This document shows positions 1 through 5,179 of a stretch of DNA of 5,789 nucleotides, one piece after another. The translations under genes were made by a program, and so were the position numbers. This stretch comes from an uncultured Bacteroidaceae bacterium (lineage in GTDB: Bacteria > Bacteroidota > Bacteroidia > Bacteroidales > Bacteroidaceae): NCBI GenBank assembly GCA_904502185.1, contig CAJGDX010000111.1, positions 1 through 5,789 on the forward strand, written 5' to 3'. The notes beneath the pieces are model-generated. The model made no database searches. It was not told the origin of the DNA and saw only the letters and a program-made list of their open reading frames with translations. How positions within the stretch are numbered: the first letter of the stretch is position 1; the number at the start of each line of letters is the position of its first letter.

Positions 1-528
1 CCGTTCGGCAAATACTCTTCGCCTACTATCTGCGATGCTTCAACGATATATGCTGATAGCGAATTGTTGCAGAATGTGACTATCCTGAACGCTGATTTCG
101 AAGAGACGTTGAATCATGCTACGGGCAATACCTTGTTCTACTTTGACCCTCCATACCGTCCGCTGAGCGACACTTCCAGTTTCAACGACTATACCAAGGA
201 GGCATTCAACGACGATGCTCAGCGCAGGTTAAAGCGATTCTGTGACAGAGTGCATGAACGTGGATGCCGTTTCATGCTGAGCAATTCCGATTGTCTGGGC
301 AAGAATGAGCAGGATCGTTTCTTTGACGACCTGTATGCCGATTACAACATAGACAGGGTTTGGGCTTCGAGAAGCATCAATTCCGTGGCATCCAAAAGGG
401 GTAAATTGACAGAAATCCTTGTCCACAACTATGCTGATGTCAAGGGGGCGAGAAACATATATCCCATAATTAACCAACAAGCAACCCACGTAGCCGAAGA
501 TGAGTGCACATACAGAATTGGAGTTTGA
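1..528 (+). CDS. D12-class adenine-N6 DNA methyltransferase (DpnM/Dam-like), 5'-truncated by the window edge
   Basis: This is the C-terminal part of a Dam/DpnM-type methyltransferase, which transfers a methyl group from S-adenosylmethionine to adenine, probably within GATC, and so protects the host from the endonuclease encoded next. The frame is open from base 1, so the start and the N-terminal AdoMet-binding motif lie outside the window; 175 codons remain of a family usually around 270-290 residues. Visible signs are PFGKYSSPTIC at the left edge, the catalytic motif IV FDPPY (DPPY encoded at 145-156), the following PLSDTSSFNDYTKEAF that is typical of D12 enzymes, and FMLSNSD further on. The gene overlaps the next one by 29 nt if the endonuclease starts at 500. 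GATC specificity is inferred from the adjacent DpnII-type nuclease. Family assignment is firm. Confidence 0.93.
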   Translation, partial: PFGKYSSPTICDASTIYADSELLQNVTILNADFEETLNHATGNTLFYFDPPYRPLSDTSSFNDYTKEAFNDDAQRRLKRFCDRVHERGCRFMLSNSDCLGKNEQDRFFDDLYADYNIDRVWASRSINSVASKRGKLTEILVHNYADVKGARNIYPIINQQATHVAEDECTYRIGV

Positions 529-1348
529 GGTGTTCATGTCCCAACTGAAGGACACCAACCAGACCTTGGGGTTCTTCTGCGATTTTGAGAAGATATCGCA
601 GAATGTACGCAACATAGAAATCAGTCTCAACATGCTGAATTATCTCATTGGCAAAACCGACATAGAGGCAGCTGTCAATGATATTTGGCAAAGGGATAGC
701 AGTGCCTTCAATGTGATGGACATCCTGATTGCCGTCAGAGACGATGGCAAGAAGAAGGTGATAGATTCGCTTGGCGAATGTGTCCTGCTGAAGCAGTTGT
801 TTACTTCTCCCGAAGGAGTGGTTGAATTTCTGAACGAGACGGGGTTGGCAGAATTATTCAGAAGTAACCGTATCAAGGATTTGGTGGATTATGTCTTTGG
901 CATAGAAACAGGTTTGGACTCAAATGCTCGCAAGAATAGAAGTGGCCATATCATGGAAGATACCGTTCAGGCTATTTTTGAAGATGCGAACATCCAGTTC
1001 GGCAAGGAAGTCTATTCAAGCGAATACCCATTACTGACAGAGGTTCTGGGCGAGGACGAAAAGCGCTTTGACTTTGTCATCGAAACTCCTGCCAAGGTAT
1101 ATCTCATTGAGGTTAATTTCTATAGTGGCGGCGGTTCCAAACTAAACGAGGTGGCACGTGCCTATTCGGACATTGCACCAAAGATAAATTCTGTGGAAGG
1201 ATATGAATTCGTGTGGATAACAGACGGCATTGGTTGGAGGAGTGCAAAGAATAAACTACAAGAGGCCTATTCTATTATTCCAAGCATATATAATCTCACA
1301 GATATTGCTGAATTTATAAAACTCGTCAAACAGTCAAATTTAATATGA
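500..1348 (+). CDS. DpnII/MboI-family type II restriction endonuclease (probable GATC specificity)
   Basis: The 282-residue product looks like a full-length DpnII-family endonuclease, which cuts double-stranded DNA at unmethylated GATC. The N-terminal part has the family-typical NQTLGFFCDFE (residues 20-30) and LNYLIGK. The nuclease core has RSGHIMED (147-154, with E153), RFDFVIE (D191) and YLIEVNFYSGGGSKLNE (E204-V-N206), giving D-x12-E-V-N in place of the usual D-E-x-K; the EVNFYSGGGSKLNE segment is a family hallmark. Start choice is uncertain. ATG 500 overlaps the methyltransferase gene by 29 nt; the in-frame ATG at 536 (residue 13), preceded by GAGG, would begin 7 nt after the methyltransferase stop and would still include the conserved N-terminus. 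The stop overlaps the next start as ATGA, suggesting translational coupling. Confidence 0.93.
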   Translation: MSAHTELEFEVFMSQLKDTNQTLGFFCDFEKISQNVRNIEISLNMLNYLIGKTDIEAAVNDIWQRDSSAFNVMDILIAVRDDGKKKVIDSLGECVLLKQLFTSPEGVVEFLNETGLAELFRSNRIKDLVDYVFGIETGLDSNARKNRSGHIMEDTVQAIFEDANIQFGKEVYSSEYPLLTEVLGEDEKRFDFVIETPAKVYLIEVNFYSGGGSKLNEVARAYSDIAPKINSVEGYEFVWITDGIGWRSAKNKLQEAYSIIPSIYNLTDIAEFIKLVKQSNLI

Positions 1349-1869
1349 TCAAGGGTGGCGTAGGTGGTGGTAATACCATCACTGGATTAATATACGAAGG
1401 CAAGGTAGATCTTGCAACCTATCTTTCTCAACAAAAGAATTATGAGGTAAAAGGCTCTGAAGTCCTTTATAATGGAGATGTAGTAGCTTATGTTTTTAAG
1501 AAACACGAGTTTTACAGATTCTTGAAGGCAAATGGCGTTGACTGGAAAAAAATAATTTCAAGTCAGCTACTCCCAGATAACTGCATCTATGTAATTGTCA
1601 ATAACACTCTGTTCATTATTGAAGTAAAAAACCAGAGCGTTAAAGGTAGTGTTGATGAAAAGTTACAGACTTGTGATTTCAAGAGGAAACAATATATTAA
1701 ATTGTTATCCCAGTTGAATATTGAAGTAGAATATGTTTATATATTAAGCCAGTGGTTCAAGAAGCCCAAATACAGGGATGTGTTGGATTACATTATTAGT
1801 GTAAATTGTCATTTTTATTTTGATTATATACCACTTCAAAAATTAGGTTTGCCTGTCCCCGAGCAATGA
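1345..1869 (+). CDS. Small PD-(D/E)XK nuclease-like protein embedded in the DpnII-type operon
   Basis: The product has 174 residues. It carries a textbook PD-(D/E)XK active-site pattern: P77-D78, fourteen residues, then E93-V-K95, with an upstream acidic residue in GLIYEGKVDL (E19) and a downstream QTCDFKRKQY helix (108-117). A glycine-rich start (GGVGGGNT, residues 4-11) and the ending DYIPLQKLGLPVP look conserved, matching a small nuclease-like family I have seen beside restriction-modification genes but cannot name. It overlaps both neighbours by ATGA junctions, so it is a coupled member of the operon, and not a separate insertion. Base composition is distinctly AT-rich compared with the following methyltransferase. 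It may be a second endonuclease paired with that methyltransferase, or an accessory nuclease; specificity is unknown. The fold is well supported, the role is inference. Confidence 0.8.
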   Translation: MIKGGVGGGNTITGLIYEGKVDLATYLSQQKNYEVKGSEVLYNGDVVAYVFKKHEFYRFLKANGVDWKKIISSQLLPDNCIYVIVNNTLFIIEVKNQSVKGSVDEKLQTCDFKRKQYIKLLSQLNIEVEYVYILSQWFKKPKYRDVLDYIISVNCHFYFDYIPLQKLGLPVPEQ

Positions 1870-2744
1870 TTTCTTCATACTACAAATCACCCAACCGCGA
1901 TTTCACCCTGCTTCATGGCGACAGCATCCTGCTGCTAAAGGATTTCGACTTCAAGTTCGACATGATCTTTGCCGACCCGCCATACTTCCTGTCCAGCGGA
2001 GGCATATCGTGCCAGAGCGGCAAGGTGGTGTGTGTGGACAAAGGAGAGTGGGACAAGCCCACCACCACGGAGGATATGGATGCCTTCAACCTTGAATGGC
2101 TCACGCAATGTCACCGCCACCTCAAGGAGAACGGAACGATATGGATTTCGGGCACACATCACAACATCTTCAGCGTTCAGCAACAACTGATAAAACTCGG
2201 ATTCAAGATACTGAACGTCATCACTTGGGCAAAGACCAACCCTGCACCTAACATTTCTTGCCGATACTTCACATACTCCACCGAGTTCGTCATTTGGGCA
2301 CGCAAGTCAAAAAAAGTGGCACATCAGTACAATTATGAACTGATGAAGCAACTGAACGATGACAAGCAGATGACCGATGTGTGGCAGCTGCCTACTATAG
2401 GCCGATGGGAAAAGTCCTGTGGCAAGCACCCGACTCAAAAGCCCCTAGCTTTGCTCTCGCGCATCATCCTTGCTTCCACCCAACCAGGACAATGGATTCT
2501 CGACCCCTTTGCCGGAAGCAGCACCACAGGCATAGCCTCCACTCTGCTCGGGCGTCGTTTTCTTGGCATAGAGCAGGAAAGAGAATTTGTAGAGATGAGC
2601 CGCAAAAGGCGCGAGGAACTGGAAGACACAGGCATGGCAGAACTGTATCGATCAAAAATCAAGGACCTCTCCAAACTTAACCTCCTCCCTGCCAGGGTGC
2701 TATGCGAAGATGATGCGAACCTGTACGGAGACCTGCCGTTTTGA
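1866..2744 (+). CDS. Beta-class site-specific DNA methyltransferase (DpnA/M2.DpnII-like, probably adenine-N6)
   Basis: The 292-residue protein has the permuted beta-class order. The catalytic motif DPPY (37-40) comes first, in FDMIFADPPYFLSSGG, followed by a long target-recognition section including NGTIWISGTHHN (89-100) and WAKTNPAPNISCRYF (121-135). Then comes KHPTQKP (187-193), and finally the AdoMet-binding motif DPFAGSSTTG (213-222) with GIEQE (234-238). In DpnII and MboI systems a second methyltransferase of this type accompanies the Dam-like enzyme; DpnA can methylate single-stranded DNA, which helps incoming unmethylated DNA survive. Whether this copy serves the GATC nuclease or the small PD-(D/E)XK protein upstream cannot be settled here. 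It starts in an ATGA overlap with the previous gene and is followed 8 nt later by a terminator. Its GC content is higher than that of its upstream neighbour. Confidence 0.93.
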   Translation: MISSYYKSPNRDFTLLHGDSILLLKDFDFKFDMIFADPPYFLSSGGISCQSGKVVCVDKGEWDKPTTTEDMDAFNLEWLTQCHRHLKENGTIWISGTHHNIFSVQQQLIKLGFKILNVITWAKTNPAPNISCRYFTYSTEFVIWARKSKKVAHQYNYELMKQLNDDKQMTDVWQLPTIGRWEKSCGKHPTQKPLALLSRIILASTQPGQWILDPFAGSSTTGIASTLLGRRFLGIEQEREFVEMSRKRREELEDTGMAELYRSKIKDLSKLNLLPARVLCEDDANLYGDLPF

Positions 2745-2752
2745 AGAATACC

Positions 2753-2786
2753 AATGTCCTGCCCTCGTGGGTGGGACATTTTTCTA
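2753..2786 (+). terminator. Intrinsic terminator of the restriction-modification operon
   Basis: A 12-bp stem pairs 2753-2764 with 2769-2780 (left arm AATGTCCTGCCC, right arm GGGTGGGACATT). It contains two G-T (G-U) pairs and a TCGT tetraloop, and a run of five T follows (2779-2783). It sits 8 nt after the stop codon of the DpnA-like gene and upstream of the next promoter. Confidence 0.85.
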
Positions 2787-2802
2787 TAAAGTTTAGCGGA
2801 TA

Positions 2803-2834
2803 TTTGGTAGGGAGTGTTTATTTTTATACCTTTG
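2803..2834 (+). promoter_or_regulatory. Bacteroidota-type promoter for the two-gene unknown operon
   Basis: A -33 element TTTG (2803-2806) lies 20 bp upstream of a perfect TAnnTTTG -7 element, TACCTTTG (2827-2834). This is the housekeeping promoter form of Bacteroidota. Transcription would begin a few bases after 2834, giving a leader of about 70 nt before ATG 2912. Confidence 0.75.
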
Positions 2835-2847
2835 TGTACATCACAGA

Positions 2848-2875
2848 TTCAAGGGGTAGATCAATACACCTTGAA
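2848..2875. repeat. Inverted repeat in the leader of the 2912 gene
   Basis: TTCAAGG (2848-2854) and CCTTGAA (2869-2875) are perfect 7-nt inverted arms separated by 14 nt. GT/AC next to the arms could extend the pairing across one mismatch. A GATC lies in the loop (2859-2862) and another follows at 2882. It lies just downstream of the promoter, so it could be an operator or a leader hairpin; nothing in the sequence decides between these. Confidence 0.45.
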
Positions 2876-2911
2876 CCACAAGATCCTTAATACTTAATTT
2901 TATTTTACATT

Positions 2912-3862
2912 ATGTACTCAATGCTTGATTTGTTTGCAGGTGCAGGCGGTATGCAGAAGTATCCTGCAACTTTGGAAGATTTCAATGTTGATGATGAGCA
3001 GTGCATAAACAGCGTTTTCTGTGATTGGATTTTTGACGTTTATAGAGATGGTATTGACGATGTGCAAATGCGCAACATTTTTGATGATGTATATCATATA
3101 GCATCTCAAATTGTCAGTCAGAAAAGGCCATATCACAAGTATGAAGAATATCTGGTGCGCGCAGGAAATTGCATATTTGAAAAATCGGAAGAAGGCAGGA
3201 CTGCATATAGGGCAGATACCAAACGTATGCGCACGGTATTTTCCTTAGTGTATTGTTTATTATCATTCCATGCATACGAATCTAAATTTCGCATCAAGCA
3301 AGTGATGGACAGGCTGATGGAACAACTGATGCCACATTTCAATTACGAAGTAATGAGATTAAATTCCATGGTCAGAACGCAAAATGCAAGTCTGCTCACA
3401 AAGAAAGCAATGATGGATAGTGCAATTTCTACGGGAAGCACAACGAGTATCGAAGAATTTCCCGATGAGCAGAGAAGGTTCATAGAAATGGCATATGCTT
3501 TTCAGCAAGCAGAAGAGGCATGGCTCGCTGAAAAGAGACTTTTGCAAGCCGAGGTTGATAAGGCACATAAAGAGGCGGAAGACAAGACCATGGAGGCAAT
3601 TGGCAGAATAGTTGAAGCAATTGTAGAAGTAGGTGAAGAATATCCAAGTTCCTCCAATGACAAGGCAGAGGTCATTCGCTCTCTCTTACTAGAAAAGGCT
3701 GTATATGGACACATTCCAGCCGAGGCGCTAACCGATGGCATACGGAACCGTATCAATGCCCTGGGACGAAAGGAAAGTCCATTGCAAATAGGAACGATGA
3801 AAGTAGAGAACCTTAATGACATACACGATAACAAAACGGTAAATTATGGAAGTAAAGGGTAA
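2912..3862 (+). CDS. Protein of unknown function with a methyltransferase-like N-terminal peptide and a charged helical middle
   Basis: I do not recognise the family. From the first ATG the product is 316 residues. Residues 5-13 read LDLFAGAGG, matching motif I of cytosine-5 DNA methyltransferases, but no later methyltransferase motif (PCQ, ENV) appears. A second in-frame ATG at 2951 (residue 14) would remove that peptide and may be the ancestral start. Residues 15-150 look mostly helical. Residues 184-242 are rich in E, K, A and Q and probably form a coiled coil. The last 20 residues contain DIHDN-KT-VNYG (303-313), a motif repeated in the next protein. There is no signal peptide or clear membrane segment, so it is probably cytoplasmic. 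It is the first gene after its own promoter and overlaps the next gene by 17 nt. Confidence 0.75.
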   Translation: MYSMLDLFAGAGGMQKYPATLEDFNVDDEQCINSVFCDWIFDVYRDGIDDVQMRNIFDDVYHIASQIVSQKRPYHKYEEYLVRAGNCIFEKSEEGRTAYRADTKRMRTVFSLVYCLLSFHAYESKFRIKQVMDRLMEQLMPHFNYEVMRLNSMVRTQNASLLTKKAMMDSAISTGSTTSIEEFPDEQRRFIEMAYAFQQAEEAWLAEKRLLQAEVDKAHKEAEDKTMEAIGRIVEAIVEVGEEYPSSSNDKAEVIRSLLLEKAVYGHIPAEALTDGIRNRINALGRKESPLQIGTMKVENLNDIHDNKTVNYGSKG

Positions 3863-3918
3863 TTTTATAGTACAAGGGGCGTACATCGATATACACGATA
3901 ACGAGGTGGTAAACCTTA
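3818..3918 (+). repeat. Direct repeat pair encoding the DIHDN-x-x-VN motif at a gene junction
   Basis: The unit at 3818-3840 is repeated with changes at 3888-3910. A 12-nt core, ATACACGATAAC, is identical (3821-3832 and 3891-3902), and GGTAAA follows in both. The offset is 70 nt, not a multiple of three. Because the overlapping genes use different frames, both copies still encode DIHDN, one at the C-terminus of the upstream protein and one at residues 15-19 of the downstream protein. Confidence 0.7.
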
Positions 3919-4346
3919 GTGTGGATAAGGGGCAAGTCCAGGTAAACGGCAAGGACATCAGGACAGAAGAATCTGGAGAGGTACCAACAAGGTCTTTGCT
4001 CGCATGTATTGAAGCATTGATGGATGAAAAGGAGGCGGATGGGCAATACATTGTCAGCCAGGGCAACCATTGGATTGCGATCTTTAGAATAGTTGCTGAT
4101 AAAGGTCTGGGTGTCTCTGGCACAGACTATAAGGGATTTTGTGAAATGATAGACAATTTGAAGCCTTCTGGTTTCAGGATACCATTGAAGCATGATAATC
4201 TGAGGAAAATCACTGATGGCATATATTCACGCCCCTTTGACAAATGGTACTATGACCCCAACTTCAACAGCACTAGAGAACCTTACGACAAAATGCAAAG
4301 AGTAGCGTCGAAATTTAAGGATATTTTGGAAGAAAACGGATTCTGA
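3846..4346 (+). CDS. Protein of unknown function with an N-terminal DIHDN motif, Bacteroidales accessory type
   Basis: The product is 166 residues. It opens with MEVKGNFIVQGAYIDIHDN and VVNLSVDKGQVQVNG (up to residue 35), a pattern of alternating hydrophobic strands. Next is a helical stretch TRSLLACIEALMDEKEADGQ (48-67). The C-terminal part has NHWIAIFRIVADKGL (74-88), FCEMIDNL (98-105) and a segment ending PYDKMQRVASKFKDILEENGF. Small Bacteroidales hypothetical proteins of this general build, with a short variable strand-rich start and a conserved C-terminal helical region, are familiar to me, but I cannot give a family name or function. It overlaps the upstream gene by 17 nt, so the two are very probably co-transcribed and may act together. 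No catalytic residues, signal peptide or membrane segment are evident. Confidence 0.8.
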   Translation: MEVKGNFIVQGAYIDIHDNEVVNLSVDKGQVQVNGKDIRTEESGEVPTRSLLACIEALMDEKEADGQYIVSQGNHWIAIFRIVADKGLGVSGTDYKGFCEMIDNLKPSGFRIPLKHDNLRKITDGIYSRPFDKWYYDPNFNSTREPYDKMQRVASKFKDILEENGF

Positions 4347-4402
4347 CACCCTTCTTTTTCACTCCGATATTCACCCGAAAATTCACCCTTCCCCCACGTT
4401 TT

Positions 4403-4436
4403 CCCCGGCAAGAAAAAATCTTGTCGGGGATATTTT
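4403..4436 (+). terminator. Intrinsic terminator of the unknown two-gene operon
   Basis: An 11-bp stem pairs 4403-4413 (CCCCGGCAAGA) with 4419-4429 (TCTTGTCGGGG), with one G-T pair and an AAAAA loop. ATATTTTTAT follows. It lies about 57 nt after the upstream stop. Its 3' arm contains the TTG used as the -33 element of the next promoter. Confidence 0.8.
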
Positions 4437-4451
4437 TATGCCATACCTTTG
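4421..4451 (+). promoter_or_regulatory. Bacteroidota-type promoter for the DUF3127-like gene
   Basis: TTG (4421-4423) lies 20 bp upstream of TACCTTTG (4444-4451), a perfect TAnnTTTG -7 element identical to the one at 2827. The -33 element is inside the 3' arm of the preceding terminator. The leader to ATG 4521 would be roughly 60 nt and includes a possible nine-codon upstream reading frame (4466-4495). Confidence 0.72.
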
Positions 4452-4520
4452 CACTGTCCTTCGAGATGAGCGGCAATGGTGCGGGCCATCCATAGAAAGG
4501 CGGAGGCAGAGAGATATATT

Positions 4521-4796
4521 ATGAAATCAATCTTCAGAGTTATCAAACAAGGCGAGCCCCAGCAGGTGGCAAGCCAGAAGGCCGAGGGAGGCCAGTTGAG
4601 CAAGTGTATGATCACCCTGCAGGAATGGGGCGATAAGTATGGCAATACCTTTGTGTGCACCCTGCTGGGCAACAGCGCCCTGTGCCGGTGGTCGGCTGGA
4701 GATATTGTCCTTGCCAGTTTGCGATTCCAGGCCCGAGAGTACAACGGCCAGTGGTATCAGGACATTACGGTGAACGACATTCTGACGGCTAACTAA
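4521..4796 (+). CDS. DUF3127-like small OB-fold protein (single-stranded-DNA-binding-like)
   Basis: From ATG 4521 the product is 91 residues, starting MKSIFRVIKQ. It shows the layout of the Bacteroidota DUF3127 group: a first strand with a basic turn, a central strand with QLSKCMITLQEWGDKYGNTF (25-44), and the hallmark AREYNGQWYQDITV (71-84) near the end. These proteins have an SSB-like OB fold and are thought to bind single-stranded nucleic acid; that role is family-level inference, not visible here. An in-frame ATG at 4476 would add 15 residues (MVRAIHRKAEAERYI) that do not fit the family, so 4521 is preferred. The gene has its own promoter, and the first structured repeat starts within about 12 nt of its stop codon. 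Confidence 0.72.
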   Translation: MKSIFRVIKQGEPQQVASQKAEGGQLSKCMITLQEWGDKYGNTFVCTLLGNSALCRWSAGDIVLASLRFQAREYNGQWYQDITVNDILTAN

Positions 4797-4807
4797 TAAA
4801 TAGGGGA

Positions 4808-4916
4808 CCCTCCCCCTTACCCAGTCCTCGCGTCGCACTGGGAAGTGCTCCCCTCATGGAGCACAGATTGACATTCAGTCAATCCTCCAAGGGCTCCATT
4901 CGCCACAAGGGAGGGG
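4808..4916 (+). ncRNA. Structured element, copy 1 (multi-hairpin, probable RNA or ssDNA structure)
   Basis: An outer stem pairs 4808-4818 with 4907-4915 (nine pairs, two bulged C). Inside are three stems. H1 is 4820-4825 with 4837-4842, closing an 11-nt loop CCTCGCGTCGC. H2 is 4856-4862 with 4893-4899 (ATGGAGC/GCTCCAT). Nested in H2 is H3, 4866-4872 with 4878-4884 (GATTGAC/GTCAATC), with loop ATTCA. The linker GTGCTCCCCTCA and the TTCGCC after H2 recur in copy 2. No open reading frame of interest spans it. The strand is assigned from the direction of the neighbouring genes; the function is unknown. Confidence 0.6.
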
Positions 4917-4953
4917 AGCGGTGACAACCGACTAATCAATGATATAACAATGA

Positions 4954-5082
4954 CCCACATACCCCAGTACATTATACTCCTGTCCGCGCGTCGCACAGGA
5001 GTGTGCTCCCCTCACAAGGCACAGATGGACATTCAGTCCATCTTCTAAAGACCTTGTTCGCCCCTTGCGGGAGGGTATGGGG
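4954..5082 (+). ncRNA. Structured element, copy 2 (multi-hairpin, probable RNA or ssDNA structure)
   Basis: An outer stem pairs 4954-4964 with 5073-5082 (CATACCC/GGGTATG extended by CCC/GGG across one bulged A). H1 is 4976-4983 with 4995-5002 (ACTCCTGT/ACAGGAGT), loop CCGCGCGTCGC, which differs from copy 1 at one base. H2 is 5014-5019 with 5052-5057 (ACAAGG/CCTTGT). H3 is 5024-5030 with 5036-5042 (GATGGAC/GTCCATC), loop ATTCA. Stem sequences differ from copy 1 mostly by paired changes, while loops and linkers are kept. The offset between the copies is 158 nt. Confidence 0.6.
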
Positions 5083-5114
5083 AGGGGTCCTTAACCCCGA
5101 GATGAAGAGTGAGG

Positions 5115-5145
5115 GAACTCCAGGAGTTCAAAAGGTGGCCACCTT
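5115..5145. repeat. Two adjacent short palindromes upstream of the 123-residue gene
   Basis: GAACTCC-A-GGAGTTC (5115-5129) is a perfect inverted repeat around one central base. Two bases later AAGGTGGCCACCTT (5132-5145) is a perfect 14-bp palindrome. GGGAA (5113-5117) and TTCCC (5144-5148) frame the pair. Such compact symmetry suits binding of dimeric proteins, but no role is proven; they lie 35 bp before ATG 5180. Confidence 0.6.
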
Positions 5146-5179
5146 CCCAAACAATTCTCTCACAAAATCATCCAAAATA

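Larger units (their letters stand above)
4797..5179. other. 383-bp region without a gene, filled by structured repeats and palindromes
   Basis: The region between the DUF3127-like gene and the 123-residue gene holds two tandem multi-hairpin elements and, closer to the next gene, two tight palindromes. I see no Bacteroidota -7 element (TAnnTTTG) in it, so the downstream genes may be read from the promoter at 4421-4451 through the structured elements. The upstream extension of the 123-residue frame, back to an ATG at 5003, lies inside copy 2 and is not credible as coding. Confidence 0.6.

Noticed and set aside
229..633. Minus-strand coding frames opposite the methyltransferase and other genes
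   Set aside because: They are antisense shadows of clearly supported plus-strand genes and show no recognisable protein features.
2912..3862. Cytosine-5 DNA methyltransferase
   Set aside because: Only motif I is present; the PCQ and ENV motifs and the rest of the fold are absent.
4476..4520. Longer start of the DUF3127-like gene at ATG 4476
   Set aside because: The added residues do not fit the family, and ATG 4521 gives the expected compact OB-fold length.
4808..5082. CRISPR array
   Set aside because: There are only two units, about 130 nt long, with changes in paired positions; there are no short identical repeats with unique spacers and no cas genes.
4808..5082. tRNA genes
   Set aside because: The hairpin layout has no cloverleaf, T-arm GTTCGA-type signature or acceptor stem of the right spacing.
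5003..5179. N-terminal extension of the 123-residue gene back to ATG 5003
   Set aside because: It lies within structured copy 2 and the palindromes, has low-complexity translated sequence, and the natural start MKITLHISDADY at 5180 is far more plausible.
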